Made by a program: the position numbers and the translations under genes
NCBI GenBank assembly: GCA_025201705.1
Contig: MU616665.1
Coordinates: forward strand, 1 to 60,965
DNA: 60,965 nucleotides
Source of the DNA: Dissophora ornata
Taxonomy: Eukaryota; Mortierellomycota; Mortierellomycetes; Mortierellales; Mortierellaceae
Direction of reading: 5' to 3'
Notes under the pieces: generated by a model
Database searches by the model: none
Told to the model about the DNA's origin: nothing
What the model saw: only the letters and a program-made list of their open reading frames with translations
Shown: positions 38,810 through 51,364 of the stretch, piece after piece
How the letters are laid out: the number at the start of each line of letters is the position of its first letter
Position numbering within the stretch: the stretch's first letter is position 1

Positions 38810-41104
38810 ATGTCCGCCCTCTCCGCCTCAAAGCAGAAGCGTCTCGCAGCTAAGGCAGCCAAGGAAGCCTCCAAGAAATCGTCAAGCGCATCCACCCCTG
38901 CCACGACTAACGGCCGCAATACCCCCGCCCCTGGCGAGGAAGATGAGGATGTCGACTCCTTGGCCCCTGCCCTGAGCGCCATGGACTTGGCCAAGCAGAA
39001 GGGAGGCGACCGCAACTCAACCGGTGTGCTGACTTCCCAGCCCCTGTCCCGCGATATCAAGATCGAGTCGTTCTCGCTCTCGTTCCACGGCCGTGAGCTG
39101 ATCTCGAACACCGATATCGACCTCAACTTTGGCCGTCGCTATGGTCTTATCGGTTCGAACGGATCCGGAAAGTCGACTTTCTTGGAATGTCTGGCTGCCC
39201 GCGAAGTGCCCATCCCTGAGCACATTGATGTAAGTACCGTTTGTACCTTGATCATTTCTTGACCAAGAAGAATTTTTTTGAGTCCGGAAATATTTTTACT
39301 CTGCGCACAGACAGGGGAGGGCACGCAAAGTATAAACGAAGCAGCTCTCGACAGGAGATGCTCTATAAACAACCAGACCATCAGTAACCGTCGCACGGAT
39401 ATCACATTCGACAATCCCCTGGGAGTTGACATCGATATTCGCACTATTCACCGCACCTGCCCCACTACACCGCTCTTCGGTCAATTGCCCCTCAATCTTA
39501 TCGTCTAATTCCGATTCGCTCAATTGGTCTCTCTTATCTGCCGCAGCCAACCACATGAGTGTCTTTTTACCCCCTCTTACCTCTCCCTGGCAAAAGCGAG
39601 TCCACGCTTAATTGATAGAATGCAGCACAGCCAAACTAACCTTCGAGACCTCATTTCTCAAACTTAGATCTACCTGCTGCAAGAGGAGGCTGCTCCCTCC
39701 GACCTCAACGCCATTGAGGCTGTTGTCACTGAGGCCAAGCTGGAGGTCGAGCGTCTTGAGAGGCAAGTCGAGGACATGCTTGCCGAGGTCGATGGCGCCG
39801 ACAACCCTCTCCTCGACGATATGTACGACCGTGTCGAGCAGCTCGACCCCTCCACTTTCGAGACCCGTGCTGCAACCCTGCTCCACGGTCTTGGTTTCAC
39901 CAAGAAAGACATGCTCAAGGCCACCAAGGACATGTCCGGAGGATGGCGCATGCGCGTCGCCCTTGCCAAGGCTTTGTTCGTTAAGCCCACGCTCCTTCTT
40001 CTCGACGAGCCCACTAACCATTTGGATCTCGAGGCTTGCGTGTGGCTTGAGGACTACCTTTCCAAGTACGACCGTATCCTCATTCTCATTTCCCACTCTC
40101 AGGATTTCTTGAACGGAGTCTGCACCAACATCATGAACTTGAACCACAAGCGCAAGCTCGTCAACTATGGTGGTAACTATGACACCTATGTCAAGACGCG
40201 CGCTGAATTGGAGGTCAACCAGATGAAGGCCTATGTTAAGCAGCAGGAGGAGATTGCCCACATCAAAAAGTTCATTGCCTCGGCTGGTACCTATGCCAAC
40301 TTGGTCAGACAGGCCAAGTCCAAGCAGAAGATTATCGACAAGATGGAGGCCGCTGGACTGATCGAAAAGGTTGATCCACCACTGCTCTTCAAGTTCAAGT
40401 TCTCGGACACTGACAAGCTTCCTCCCCCAGTCCTGGCCTTTGACGAAGTCGCCTTTGCCTATTCTGGCGATATGAAGGATTCTCTTTACAGGGGTGTCAA
40501 CCTCGGTATCGACATGGACTCCCGTGTCGCTCTTGTCGGACCCAACGGAGCCGGAAAGTCCACTCTTCTTAAACTGATGACTGGAGAGCTCACTGCCACC
40601 CAGGGTCGTGTCCAACGCCACATGCAGCTCAAGCTCGGCAAGTACAACCAGCACTCTGCTGATCAGCTTGACATGGAGCTCTCACCTATCGATTACATGC
40701 GCAGGCGCTTCCCCGAGATGCCACAGGATACCGACCACTGGCGTCAGAACCTCGGCAAATATGGTCTTACGGGATCTCATCAGACCTCGCCCATCGGCCA
40801 CTTGTCGCACGGTCTCCAGACCCGTTTGGTCTTTGCCGAGTTGGCCTTGTCTCGTCCCCACATGTTGTTGTTGGACGAACCCACTAATCATTTGGATATG
40901 GAGTCTATCGATGCATTGGCAGACGCCATCAAGACGTTCACTGGTGGAGTTGTCCTTGTTTCTCACGACTTCCGTCTGTTGAAGGAGGTCGCTGATCACA
41001 TTATTGTCGTTGACAAGGGTGTCTCTGTCTTTGGTGGAACCATCGCCGAGTACAAGAAGATCTTGCAGAAGAAGTCTCGCGAGAATGCTGGTCTCATCAA
41101 CTAA
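38810..41104 (+). CDS. ARB1: ABC-F ATPase Arb1/ABCF2
   Basis: Two exons (38810-39229, 39668-41104) give 618 residues. Two ABC cassettes have no membrane domain: Walker A GSNGSGKST with signature MSGGWRMRVA and Walker B LLLLDEPTNHLDLE in the first, then GPNGAGKST, LSHGLQTRLV and LLLDEPTNHLDMES in the second. Residues 1-40 are Lys/Ala-rich (SASKQKRLAAKAAKEA), like the N-terminal extension of Arb1/ABCF2. Arb1 shuttles between nucleus and cytoplasm and is needed for 40S and 60S subunit maturation. The single intron is 438 nt, far longer than most here, and splits the first cassette soon after Walker A. Codon use in exon 2 is strongly biased, as in the tubulin gene, suggesting high expression. Confidence 0.96.
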
Positions 41105-41798
41105 GCGCCAGGAATCCATTTTGTATAGTCGGCTGGCTCGAGAAACAGACACATGGAGGTGAAGAGGTCATCATGGACAGGAAACCCAAGAGACTTGGAT
41201 GGCATACATACATTTTTCTCGCGTCTTTTTATGTAAACTACTCTTTTTTTCTTTCATTTATATTTGCATTCCATCTCAGCAAACATATGCACGCTTCGCA
41301 CATAGACCCCACCATACCGGTATATTAGACACTGGGCGATAGGGAGCCCTCAATTCCCGTGATCACGATTGGCATCAATAATTCATAAATATTCATTTGA
41401 AAACAAAAATCGTCTCCATCTCCTGGTTGAGTGAAAACCGGTGATTTTTATTTATATTTTGTCAGTCAAAAATGATCCCTTTGCTCATAACTTGTGAGTT
41501 TGCAGTCAAGAGTGAACATTGTGCATTTAACAGACAAACAAATACGCTCGGTTGCACCGCGCTCAGGTATGCGAACCAGCTCGGGGAACTACAGGAACTT
41601 TAGAGCGCTTTTCCCAGACACAGGAATTGAATAACGGATTCTGCAGCACAAAGTTAAGGGGTCGCTCCTGTTCTCCATGCCAGACGAAGTGCGCTCGACC
41701 TGTCACCATTCCAAGCTTCCTCGTCTCCTCCTCTCCCTCCGTAGCCATCGACCTACGACCCTCTTCCGTGTACGCCACCATCCGAGATCCATGAATCA
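41105..41798. other. Intergenic, Arb1 3' end and upstream region of ankyrin/UBA gene
   Basis: The first part is AT-rich with T-tracts after the Arb1 stop (about 41215-41260). The last 150 bp before the next ATG are C/T-rich (about 41690-41790), a likely transcription start region. I see no gene between them. Confidence 0.5.
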
Positions 41799-44700
41799 AT
41801 GTCGACACAGGCCAACACCGCCCCTGCCATGTCCACACTCCCTACCACAGCCTCTCCAGGCCACGCCAGTGCTTCCTCAAAGCACCAGGAACTTGACGAG
41901 TCATGGCCGATCGAACCCCAAAAGCTCAAGGACGAGCAGATTCAGGCATTCTGTCGGGAATATGCAAAGGTACTTCAACGGTTCGACAATGAGCGCCATT
42001 TTCGCGGAATCTAAATCTACAAGGATCTGCCGGAACCAACAACACCTACAGCGAATATGCACAGGACTGTGACGCCGCGTCGCCACTCCAACCCAGACAC
42101 TTGCAGATCTGCTATTTGAACCAAGAACCTGTACTCAGTATGAGGCCTCTGCGAGCTTAGGCGACATGATTGGAACTGAATTGTTAGTTACACTCAAGCT
42201 CAGTGGGAAAAGCATCATCTGGAAACTTCACCTCGAGTTTTGTCTGCGCAATATCGGCGACTTTGGGCGAGTATTGCCTACTCTTAAAGGCAGCACCGTA
42301 GCATTCCTCGATGACAGAGATGACAGAGAATGCTTCTGAGAGAACTTGTATTTGATAGACTTGACACTGATCAGCTTGTTTCCCGCCCATTTTTTGCCCC
42401 TTTTTCTCCGTTCTTTAGAGAATCGCCACGGCCCTAACACAGCACAGTAATCTTGGGGGCGCTACCAGTAGTACTAATGCAGACGAACTACTGCGCGATG
42501 CGGGAAAAGAGCAAATAGTGTGGCCATCACCGGAAACCCTTATGGAGCTATACACGAAACTCCTGCGTGATAACCAAGGTGATGAAGGGTCTTGCGACGT
42601 GGTTGACTTGTATGCGAACCATGAACCGCCGTGTCATTATTACTGCAAATGTACTGACCCAGCCAATTTTTTTGCTTATAATTCCAGATCCAAAGATCAG
42701 GGAGGTATTGTCGGATCAGTCCTTTGTCGTATCAAGTTTTACAACGAGTCTCGCTGAGAAGCTAGAACAACAATTGGGTCATTCCCGACAACATTTGCCT
42801 CGACAGACGGGAACCTGCGGCTGTGGCATGGATCACGGAGATCAGAGTCCGTTGGACTTCCCTGAAGATAGTTATGAGGATGAGCCGGACGAGGAGGTTT
42901 ACGATGACGAAGATGATGATGAGGACGATGAGGATGAGGACGACGAGGACGACGATGATGAGGATTATGATGATGAAGATGACGAGGACGACGATGACGA
43001 CGGGGTTAGCTTCGATGACGACGATTACGAGGAAGACTTTGAGGACGACCTGGAGCAGGATGTAATGGACGGATACTCCCATCACTACTCAGAGAATAGC
43101 ATGGCGGCGGTAACGTTAGAACAGGAGAAACACCAATTTGCAGCCATGCTTAAGGTCCGGAACAATAGGAAGTTGTTGGAGGAAGAATTCCGCAAAAAAA
43201 AACGCTACGACGCACAGAAGCGGAAAGAAGAAGAAGGTAAGAGAGCGAGCTGAGACTCCTATGAATGCTTCCGCGTTTGTCCACCCGCGCATCGTGCTCA
43301 TCGAAGCAACTCTCAATCTGACATTCTTTGTAGAGCGTATCCAGTTACTTCAGCGATTGCGTCTCGAGGATGAGGAGCGCCGTAAACGGGAACTTCAGGA
43401 GAAGCAACGCAAAGAAAGGCTGGAGCAAGAGATGCGCAAGAAACGCGAAGCTGGTAGGCAGCGTACCTCCCATCGAACAACAAGCATATTTCAAACAATC
43501 GCTGATAATGTACTATTCATTTTTTGGCGGGATGTACAATAGCGGAAGTCGATCAAACTGCCCGATCGTTCCTTTTTAAGAGCACGTCCGATGGCCACGT
43601 TGATATTGTTAAAAAGATGCTCGAGACAACACCGGCAGAATCTGAATCATTAGTAGGCGCTCCAAAGTTTTCGACTGCTTTAGCAACTCGGCTCACAGGA
43701 TGGGAATATTTGACCACTGTTGAGGGCATCGGAGAAGTTAGCGGGGAACAGGGTACACAGGAAACACTACTACATGTTGCCGCTCGAGCTGGATGCTCCG
43801 ACCTTGTTGCGTATTTTATAAGCAAAGGTATGGTTCCACTGCTCTTCACTTGAATATCGTTCTTCTTTTATATCAAAGAATTGATCCGATCGACTGTACA
43901 AATTCGTGAAAACCAGGCGCACCATTGGATGCTCTTGATTCCGAAGGCCGTATGCCGCTCCACACCGCCGCCGAATACAATGCCCCGCTTGATACTTGCA
44001 AGTTGTTGTTGGACAAGGCGACATATCACATCGACAGGACTAGTTTAACGTCGGGAAAAACGGCCCTACATTACGCGGCCCAAAATGGATACAGCGATCT
44101 CGTTTCTCTCCTCTTACAGCACCATGCCAGGGTCAACGCAATGGACTCTCAAGGAAACACACCAGAGATACTTGCTAAATTAGGACTGGATCGCGAAAAG
44201 TCATCGAAGGCGAAGGCGCAAAAGTACCGCTCTGCATTACAGCACATCCAAAAGGCTGTAGCTACCATCAAGGAAGCCCAAAGACTAAAGGACTCTTTGT
44301 TGGAGGAACAGCGAAAGAAAGAGGAAGAGCTGGCGCGAGAGGAGGCCGAAAAGGACAGGGCAGCTCGCAGGAAGCAGGAAGAAAAACTGGAGGCAGACCA
44401 GAGACGACGCGAGGAGGAGGAAAAGGAGTTGGCGCGCTTAAAGGCAATGACATCAGACCCACATGGAAACAATGCTGGCGGAGGTGGAGGCAAGAAGAAG
44501 AAGAAGAAGAAAGGAAAGAGTGGCAACGACTCACAATCAATGCCCAAAGAGATACCGTCAGTCAAGGCCCTTTCTGCCCGCACCCAGAATACCCTTATCA
44601 AGCCTGCTTCGCCATCCCTTATTGGCTCGCCTTCGGTTACCCAGATTCACCCGACGCAGGCAGGCACCCATATACCCGTTTCACCAAAATCATCAACTTC

Positions 44701-47113
44701 GCCGACAACTATTTCCAAAAATGCCGCTTCCACGTCAGTTGCTGCTTCGACCTCGATCCCGCGGCCAGATAAGTTTATTCCAGAAACAACGCTGTCTTCG
44801 GCGGCTGCCCAATCACCCCCCTCTAGACTTCCAAAAGCGAAGACAAGCTATCGCCCCTCACAGTTGCTTGTTGCCAGGATGGCAGATATGGGCTTCGCGG
44901 AGCGTGATTCACGGAAGGCACTTATTCAGACAGAAGGCAAATTTGAGGAGGCAATTGAGCTGCTGACTAGTGGCGCACCGCTTGCAGACGATTCAGAGGA
45001 TGAGGCCGAAAGAGCAGCGGAGGAAGCGGCTCGGCAAAAAGCAAAGGCGAAGGAGACAGCTCTTGCGACACCTGTAGCGAAGAAAAGAGATTCCCTCGCC
45101 TTGTCTCAGACCCCATCGAAATTGACTGTCCAGTCTGCCTCATCTCAGGCACCATCTGTGACACTACCTACCTCTAAACCAGCTGCGCCGCAGCAGGCGC
45201 TCCTTAGTCTGCTGTCGGGAAGCGGGAATAGAGGACATAGTCCTACATTAATGTCCAAGGGACCTACTGCGCATCCCGTTCAAATACTACAGCGTCCGCA
45301 ACTTCTGGCGCCGCACGTCCAAATACGAACTGTCCCCACCCAGGTCCTTCAGCGGCCATCTCCGCATTCCCAGGCACAATCCCCCAGCCACATTGGCACA
45401 TCACTCTCCAAGCAAGGGTCGCCAACACCTACCCGCACACCCACTAAAAATACAGTCACGTCGAGCGCAGTGCCTTTCCTTGCTCCACGCACAGTTCCAC
45501 CCGCACCGCCTACACGAGCACCTTATACGTATGGAGTTTCTTCTGCCCAGAACCAAAACCAACCACCCTCGGCTTCTGCAGCCCCTGTAACAACACACAG
45601 CACTCATTATGTCAATTCCAACCCACAATCACCAGTATACAATCCGGATAACCACAGAGGTTCTTTTCTGCAAAGCCATTCCAATGCAGTGACTGGCAGC
45701 GCTGTGAGTGCTTACAGCATTTCGTCTTCGCCAGCCCGCGATGCCGACTATGGAGCGTCAGGAAGCACAGTAGTCCGGCCGACATGGGAAACACAGCTTG
45801 GTGTATACAACAGCACTCCTATCAGGATAGCACAAGACCAAGTACCCCTAACCGCCCAGGATAGCCTTTGGGGGACAATGGCGCAGTCCACCTCTGGCTC
45901 TGCGAAAGATGCAAATTCTGACTCCTTCTCGCGAACGGGTGCTTATACAGGAAACAGGCGCGCCTCGTTCGAGCTCTTGGCAGCAAGCTTGGATGAGATG
46001 CTGCGTCAAAGCCAGATGGACATTATGGATGGCAATGCAGACGAGGACATGATCAAGGATGTTTTGGCGATGACTGGTGCAATTGACCCTGAGGAGCTTC
46101 AGAACAGTCTTTCGAATTACCCTTTGGCTACGTCGAGCGGGCCAGCGTCCCGACACAATGTGCGATCAACAGCGGTGGGTGAGGAAAGAACTCAATCTGC
46201 CTCTGCCATCCACAACCCAGTGGCAAGTCTATGGGGATATGGCTCGTTCACTCAGGACATATCCGACATGAGACAACAGTGGTCGTCGTCCTCACCATCA
46301 AGTCATTTATCCATGGGAAACAAGACAGACAACGATACTTACGAATACAATCAATGGAGATCAGGAGCCGGGCTTGAGTTTACCGATGCCATGCATCAGA
46401 CCCCAAAGCATGGATCATCGACAACTTCGGCGCTCAATAGCCCCGATGTTTTAATGTCATCCTACGTCGATGGCTTACTTGGCTCACCCGGTCCAATCCA
46501 AAATATACACATGCCAATGACGGCCGCAACAACAGGAACAGGCAATGAAGTAAGACTAAGCCCGGATGCTTTCGGTCACGGTGGCTTCACCAATCACCCG
46601 ACTCACAATCGCTTCAGCGAGGGAAGCAACTACGGACAAAGTAGCGCCCCATTTGATGGCCCTTCTCAGCCAACAGATATGGTCGATGATAATAATCCGT
46701 ACGATGACTTCAGAAGCCATCTCCAGGGGAGCACGATAGACAATCGTGACCCGAGTCGCATGGCCAATGATGGACTCATCGGATCCTACTCTGCATTCAG
46801 AGATCCGTCATATTCTATCAGGGTTTCGGCTGTTTCGGAGCATCGCCCAACGCTCAGCTTACCGCCTACTTCTGCTACAGGATCTAATGCGGCGATCGGT
46901 TTGCGAAGCGTCATAGGGGACCGCCGAGGGACTGATCCCCAGGTTCCATCAGCAGGCATACAGGCCCTCAATCATGCACTTGAGTACTCCCGGTATCCGA
47001 AACTAAACGAAACTACAGGTGTATCCGCCTCTTCCTCGTCGGTATCGTCGTTATCGACTTTAGACCCTGCAGTGACACCGTCAAACCCCTCACGGACACG
47101 GCTTAGCCAGTAG
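41799..47113 (+). CDS. Large acidic, ankyrin-repeat and UBA-domain protein
   Basis: Six exons (41799-41969, 42419-42578, 42688-43236, 43334-43453, 43543-43827, 43917-47113) give about 1,493 residues. In order: an N-terminal region with WPSPETLMELYTKLL; a short Cys motif TCGCGMDHG; an almost pure Asp/Glu stretch (about 170-245); a charged coiled coil (ERIQLLQRLRLEDEERRKRE); ankyrin repeats about 400-500 (TLLHVAARAGCSDLVAYFI, KTALHYAAQNGYSDLVSLLL); a second coiled coil; a K7 cluster near 620; a UBA domain about 745-790 (VARMADMGFAERDSRKAL); then 700 residues of Ser/Pro/Gln-rich disorder. UBA binds ubiquitin or ubiquitin-like proteins. The acidic and coiled-coil part recalls fungal Nst1-type proteins, but the ankyrin and UBA parts do not. 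Intron 1 (449 nt) could hide a further exon. UBA3 follows after 202 bp. Confidence 0.8.
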
Positions 47114-47315
47114 AATAGGCACTGAAGATGGCTAGAAAATAAAATGACTAAGGAAACGCGTGTAAAATTGAGACAAAACGTGCGAAGAAAATTTACGCGT
47201 ACTCCAGCATCCCCCGACATGCGTGACCATTTTTTGCTCGGCTGTGCTGCAAGTTGAACAAAGCGCCAAAGGTGCACATCGAAGTTGGAACTCCTCAACA
47301 TCAACACCTCTACAC

Positions 47316-49178
47316 ATGATCGACACGCAGACAATCACAGACAGCAAGCGCTGGGAAGGAGTCTACAAGCTCCTCGACCGCCACAGTCTGATACATCCCG
47401 AGTTCGAGCCCCAAGAAGAGGTACTAACTTGTAGGATGCACACCTCCCGTTGCTGCGGATCACCCATGTGCAACACTGCGCTGTGGTATGGCCAACTTGT
47501 TACATACTGCCACTAACCCCACTGCACTTTTCGCGGGTCCGTCATGTCTAGATTAAAGAGTTTATCAAGAGCTGCAAGATTCTTGTTATCGGCGCTGGTG
47601 GCCTTGGTTGTGAGATCCTCAAGAACCTGGCCCTGTCCGGCTTTTGTGACATTCATGTCATTGACATGGACACTATTGACGTCTCGAACTTGAATCGTCA
47701 GTTCCTTTTCAGGTACGACTGCGCATCAATGCTGCCGCCAGGAAGGGAAAAAAAACTATGGCCAGCGATACTGACACGCGAACACCCACGCAACTGGACT
47801 TCTTAGACGTGCAGATGTGGGCAAACCCAAGGCCGTCACTGCTGCCGCATTCATCAACAAACGCGTTCAGGGCGTCACGGTCACCCCGTAAGTTTGCAAC
47901 TACAAGATATGTTCTGGCTCCACCAAGATTCTGCTGAGTAACCCATCGTCCTACCCCGATAGTCACTATTGTAAGATCCAGGACAAAGATGAGGACTTTT
48001 ATCAAGAGTTTGCCCTCATCATCTGTGGTCTCGACTCTATCGAGGCAAGACGTTGGATTAACGCGACGCTTGTGGGCATGCGCGATGAAGATGAGCCTGA
48101 CACGGTCAAACCCTTGATTGATGGCGGCACGGAAGGGTTCAAGGGCCAGGCTCGTGTGATCCTTCCAGGAATAACTTCCTGCTACGAATGTTCGATGGAC
48201 ATGCTGAGCAAGCCCACAGGATTCCCTCTCTGTACAATCGCCAACACACCGCGACTACCCGAACATTGCATTGAGTGGGCGTCTGTGCTAGAATGGCCCA
48301 ACAAGCATGGTGGTGAGAATCTTTGCTTCTTGGAGCTACTCCACTTCAGCAATTATGGTCATATAGTGAGTGTAAAGACTATGGCGACTCACCAGTTCTT
48401 TTATCCTCATGTAAGAGCGCAAGATGGACACGGACGATCCAAAGGATATTCAGTGGCTTTATGAGACTGCGCTTGCCCGAGCAAAGCAGTACAACATTCA
48501 GGGAGTCACTTACAGCTTAACACAAGGAGTCGTCAAGAATATTATTCCCGCCATTGCCGCGACCAACGCTATTATCGCCGGTACGGACTCATTTTGAATC
48601 ACGTTTGTTTTTCTCGGTATATAATGACAACGTCTAACTTATTTTCCTGGCTACTCCTGGGTATAGCATCGTGTTGCAATGAGGCTCTCAAGATTGCGAC
48701 GACTTGCGCGAAGAATTTGAACAATTACATGATGTACAGTGGCAACGACAGCGTTTATACCTATACCTTTGAGCATCAGCGAAAGGAGGACTGCCCTGTG
48801 TGCAGTAATTCTGCCACGAAGCTCGAATTCAGTGGTGACAAGACCTTGGAGGATTTTATGGACTATTTGAAGGAGAAGCCAGATGTGTAGGTTCCTAAGC
48901 TAGGAATGAACACACAATGCTGCGTATATCATTGCCGCGCCTGAAACGATGCACTAACTCCCTTTTTTGATGAACCACGAAAATGCAGACAATTGAAAAA
49001 GCCCAGTTTCGCACTGGCAGGCAAGCCCCTGTATATGCAAGCACCCAGGCAGCTAGAGGAAGCCATGCGACCGAACCTCGCCAAACCATTGAAAGAGCTG
49101 TTCTCGAGTGGGGATGAGATTACTATCACGGACTCTACCCTTCCTTTCAGCATGCAAGTCCAGCTCACGTTTATCTGA
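47316..49178 (+). CDS. UBA3: NEDD8-activating enzyme E1 catalytic subunit
   Basis: Seven exons (47316-47420, 47552-47712, 47807-47887, 47963-48312, 48416-48580, 48667-48886, 48989-49178) give 423 residues. The adenylation fold is intact: [31 protein letters not shown] and [34 protein letters not shown] holds the catalytic Cys, in the arrangement of UBA3 rather than UBA2. Zinc-binding CYEC and CPVC pairs flank the catalytic domain. The C-terminal ubiquitin-fold domain (from about residue 362) recruits the Ubc12 E2. UBA3 works as a heterodimer with Ula1/NAE1, which is not in this window, to start cullin neddylation. The acceptor before exon 5 is TAAG, less usual but in phase. Confidence 0.95.
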
Positions 49179-49357
49179 GGGATGATGAGTCTTCTTTCGT
49201 GAGAGTGTTAGACGACATGCAATAAAAAAAATGACATGCTCAGAGTGTATAAAGCCAAAAGTGACTGTGATTGTGCTCACATACACGAAAACAAGGGCGA
49301 AGTAAAGACGATGGTGCTTCATTGTTTCTCTACACCCACAAATAAACAAATCTCGCA

Positions 49358-51104
49358 ATGGAGCACAACATCACAGAGGGTGAGGAATGAAGGACAAGGA
49401 ATCAGCTCGGTTATCTTGCCTGGAACCGTTTAATTGCAACTGCCCTGGCTCCGTCTCATTCAATCGCGTCTTCTCATAAATAGATGAGGCCGCACTTTAC
49501 GACCGTCAGATTCGTCTCTGGGGTCTCGAAGCTCAGCATAGGTAAACCCCAGTACCACACCACCCCCCTTATTGCTACAACAACTTCAATTGTTATTTTT
49601 TTAAATTAGACATTTATTAAATTGACGGATCTGAACTTGTATGTCATATAGGATGAGGAACGCGTCGATCTTGATCGCAGGGATACGCGCGTTGAGCAAC
49701 GAGGTCTGCAAGAACATCATCCTGGCAGGAGTGGGGTCCATAACGTTGTTGGAACACGAGAGCGTGACCGAGGAGGATCTTGGGGCGCAATTTTTGCTCC
49801 GTCAGGAGGATATCGGCCGCAACGTAAGGATTTCAATCGTGGATTCTTGCTCGCGTTGTGGTGGCAAAATGCCGATACACGCATTTACACCTTTTATTTC
49901 TCTCACTGATTAACACAGCGGGCTGAAGCAGCGGCAGAAAAGGCTAGGCACTTGAATCCCAGAGTGAAGGTGATCGTGGATCAGGACGATATTGCACAAA
50001 AACCTGATTCATTCTTCACCAAGTTCAACGTTGTGTGCCTAACTGGATGCAGCCCAGATCAGATGGTAAGAGTCGAAGCTGACAGAATTTCTCCCTAACC
50101 CTCCAGTTGGGAATTTGTCCTCACATGTGTTTCATTTTCACTGGAAGTAGATTCGAATCGACAATGCCTGCAGAGAGACCAAGACTGGATTGTATGCTGC
50201 AGGAGTCCATGGATTCTTTGGATATATTTTCTGTGATTTGACTCGCCACGATTACCGAGAGTAAGTACCTCTCTTGGCGCATGGATCGGAAGGTAGATTT
50301 TCAGCGGCAGACACTCATAATGCGTTGCTTACTTTTATGTCGTAGGGAGGCACAGGAGCCAGTGACAGAAAAAGGCAAGGAACCAGAGACAACGATCACG
50401 CATAGGAGTCAGACGTATGACAGTCTGTCAAGTACATTGGAATCTTCGTGGGCTTATCCTAAACCAAGGGTATTGAGACGCAAGGTGTCTCCACTATTCT
50501 TTGCGATCCAAGGTAAAGGATACCATCGGATGAAGCTGCATATCTTCCATCGTAGCTGTGAATCCCATCTAACCAATTCTATTCGTTTTATTTCTCTTTA
50601 GTTCTATGGTTATTTCAGCAGGCGCATGGAGGTAGATTGCCTCAGGCTGGAAGTCAGGAGGACTTGAATGAAATGTACACACTGAGAGATGAGAGACTGA
50701 AATCTGCTCAGGTGGAAGGTGCCTTTGTTGAGGACGACCTGATCCAGTAAGTCATATACATTTTGAGAGCGTTTAGACATATCAGGTTTTCCATCATACG
50801 GAAATCTCATTCAAAGGGATTTTACCTCGATCCATAGGACTGTCATCGCTACAGCCTCGGCAGAGATTTCGCCGGTTTGCGCTATTGTCGGAGGATTTCT
50901 TGCCCAGGACATTCTCAAGACGCTGTCGGGCAAGGATGCGCCCCTTCTCAACTACTTCGTGTACAATGGCATCGAAGGTAAAACCAATTTCCAACATGCC
51001 ATTCAATGTTATACAGCCTTTCTTGACAAACCAGAGATTAACATGATTTGTACCCTCTCATAGGAACCGGGATGATGCACCATGTCCAGAAAACTCTGGC
51101 ATAA
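49358..51104 (+). CDS. AOS1: SUMO-activating enzyme E1 subunit 1 (SAE1/Aos1)
   Basis: Nine exons (49358-49379, 49484-49541, 49652-49823, 49919-50065, 50151-50260, 50346-50512, 50602-50746, 50838-50977, 51064-51104) give 333 residues, near the 346 of human SAE1. LYDRQIRLWGLEAQHRMR opens the fold. The nucleotide loop is degenerate (IAGIRALSNEVCKN), as expected for the non-catalytic half. HESVTEEDLGAQFLL, IGRNRAEAAAE, LNPRVKV and KPDSFFTKFNVVCLT follow the SAE1 pattern, and EISPVCAIVGGFLAQDILK is near the end. There is no catalytic Cys domain. Its partner UBA2 is not in this window. The gene lies 179 bp downstream of UBA3 on the same strand. Confidence 0.94.
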
Positions 51105-51364
51105 TTCAGCTCGTCTCTCTCTCTTTCCACAAGCCGCCCAAATACTGCATAAAAAGAGAAATCTTATTTGACACCATGAAATCGTGTAGAAATATGGTAT
51201 CCAGGAATTCGTTGTGAGGGCCATCAAAGAGAACTGACAACCCAGGCTCTCGAATAGAGTGTTCCATAAATGAATGTATATAAAAGATGGGTCTATCTGA
51301 ATCCTTGCAAGACCTTTCCAACTCTAGACTTCAAACCTGATGACGTTGTTGCAACTCCCGATTC

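Noticed and set aside
39608..40654. 348-codon open frame antisense to Arb1
   Set aside because: Same effect: it shadows biased codons of the ABC-F exon and runs across the real splice acceptor.
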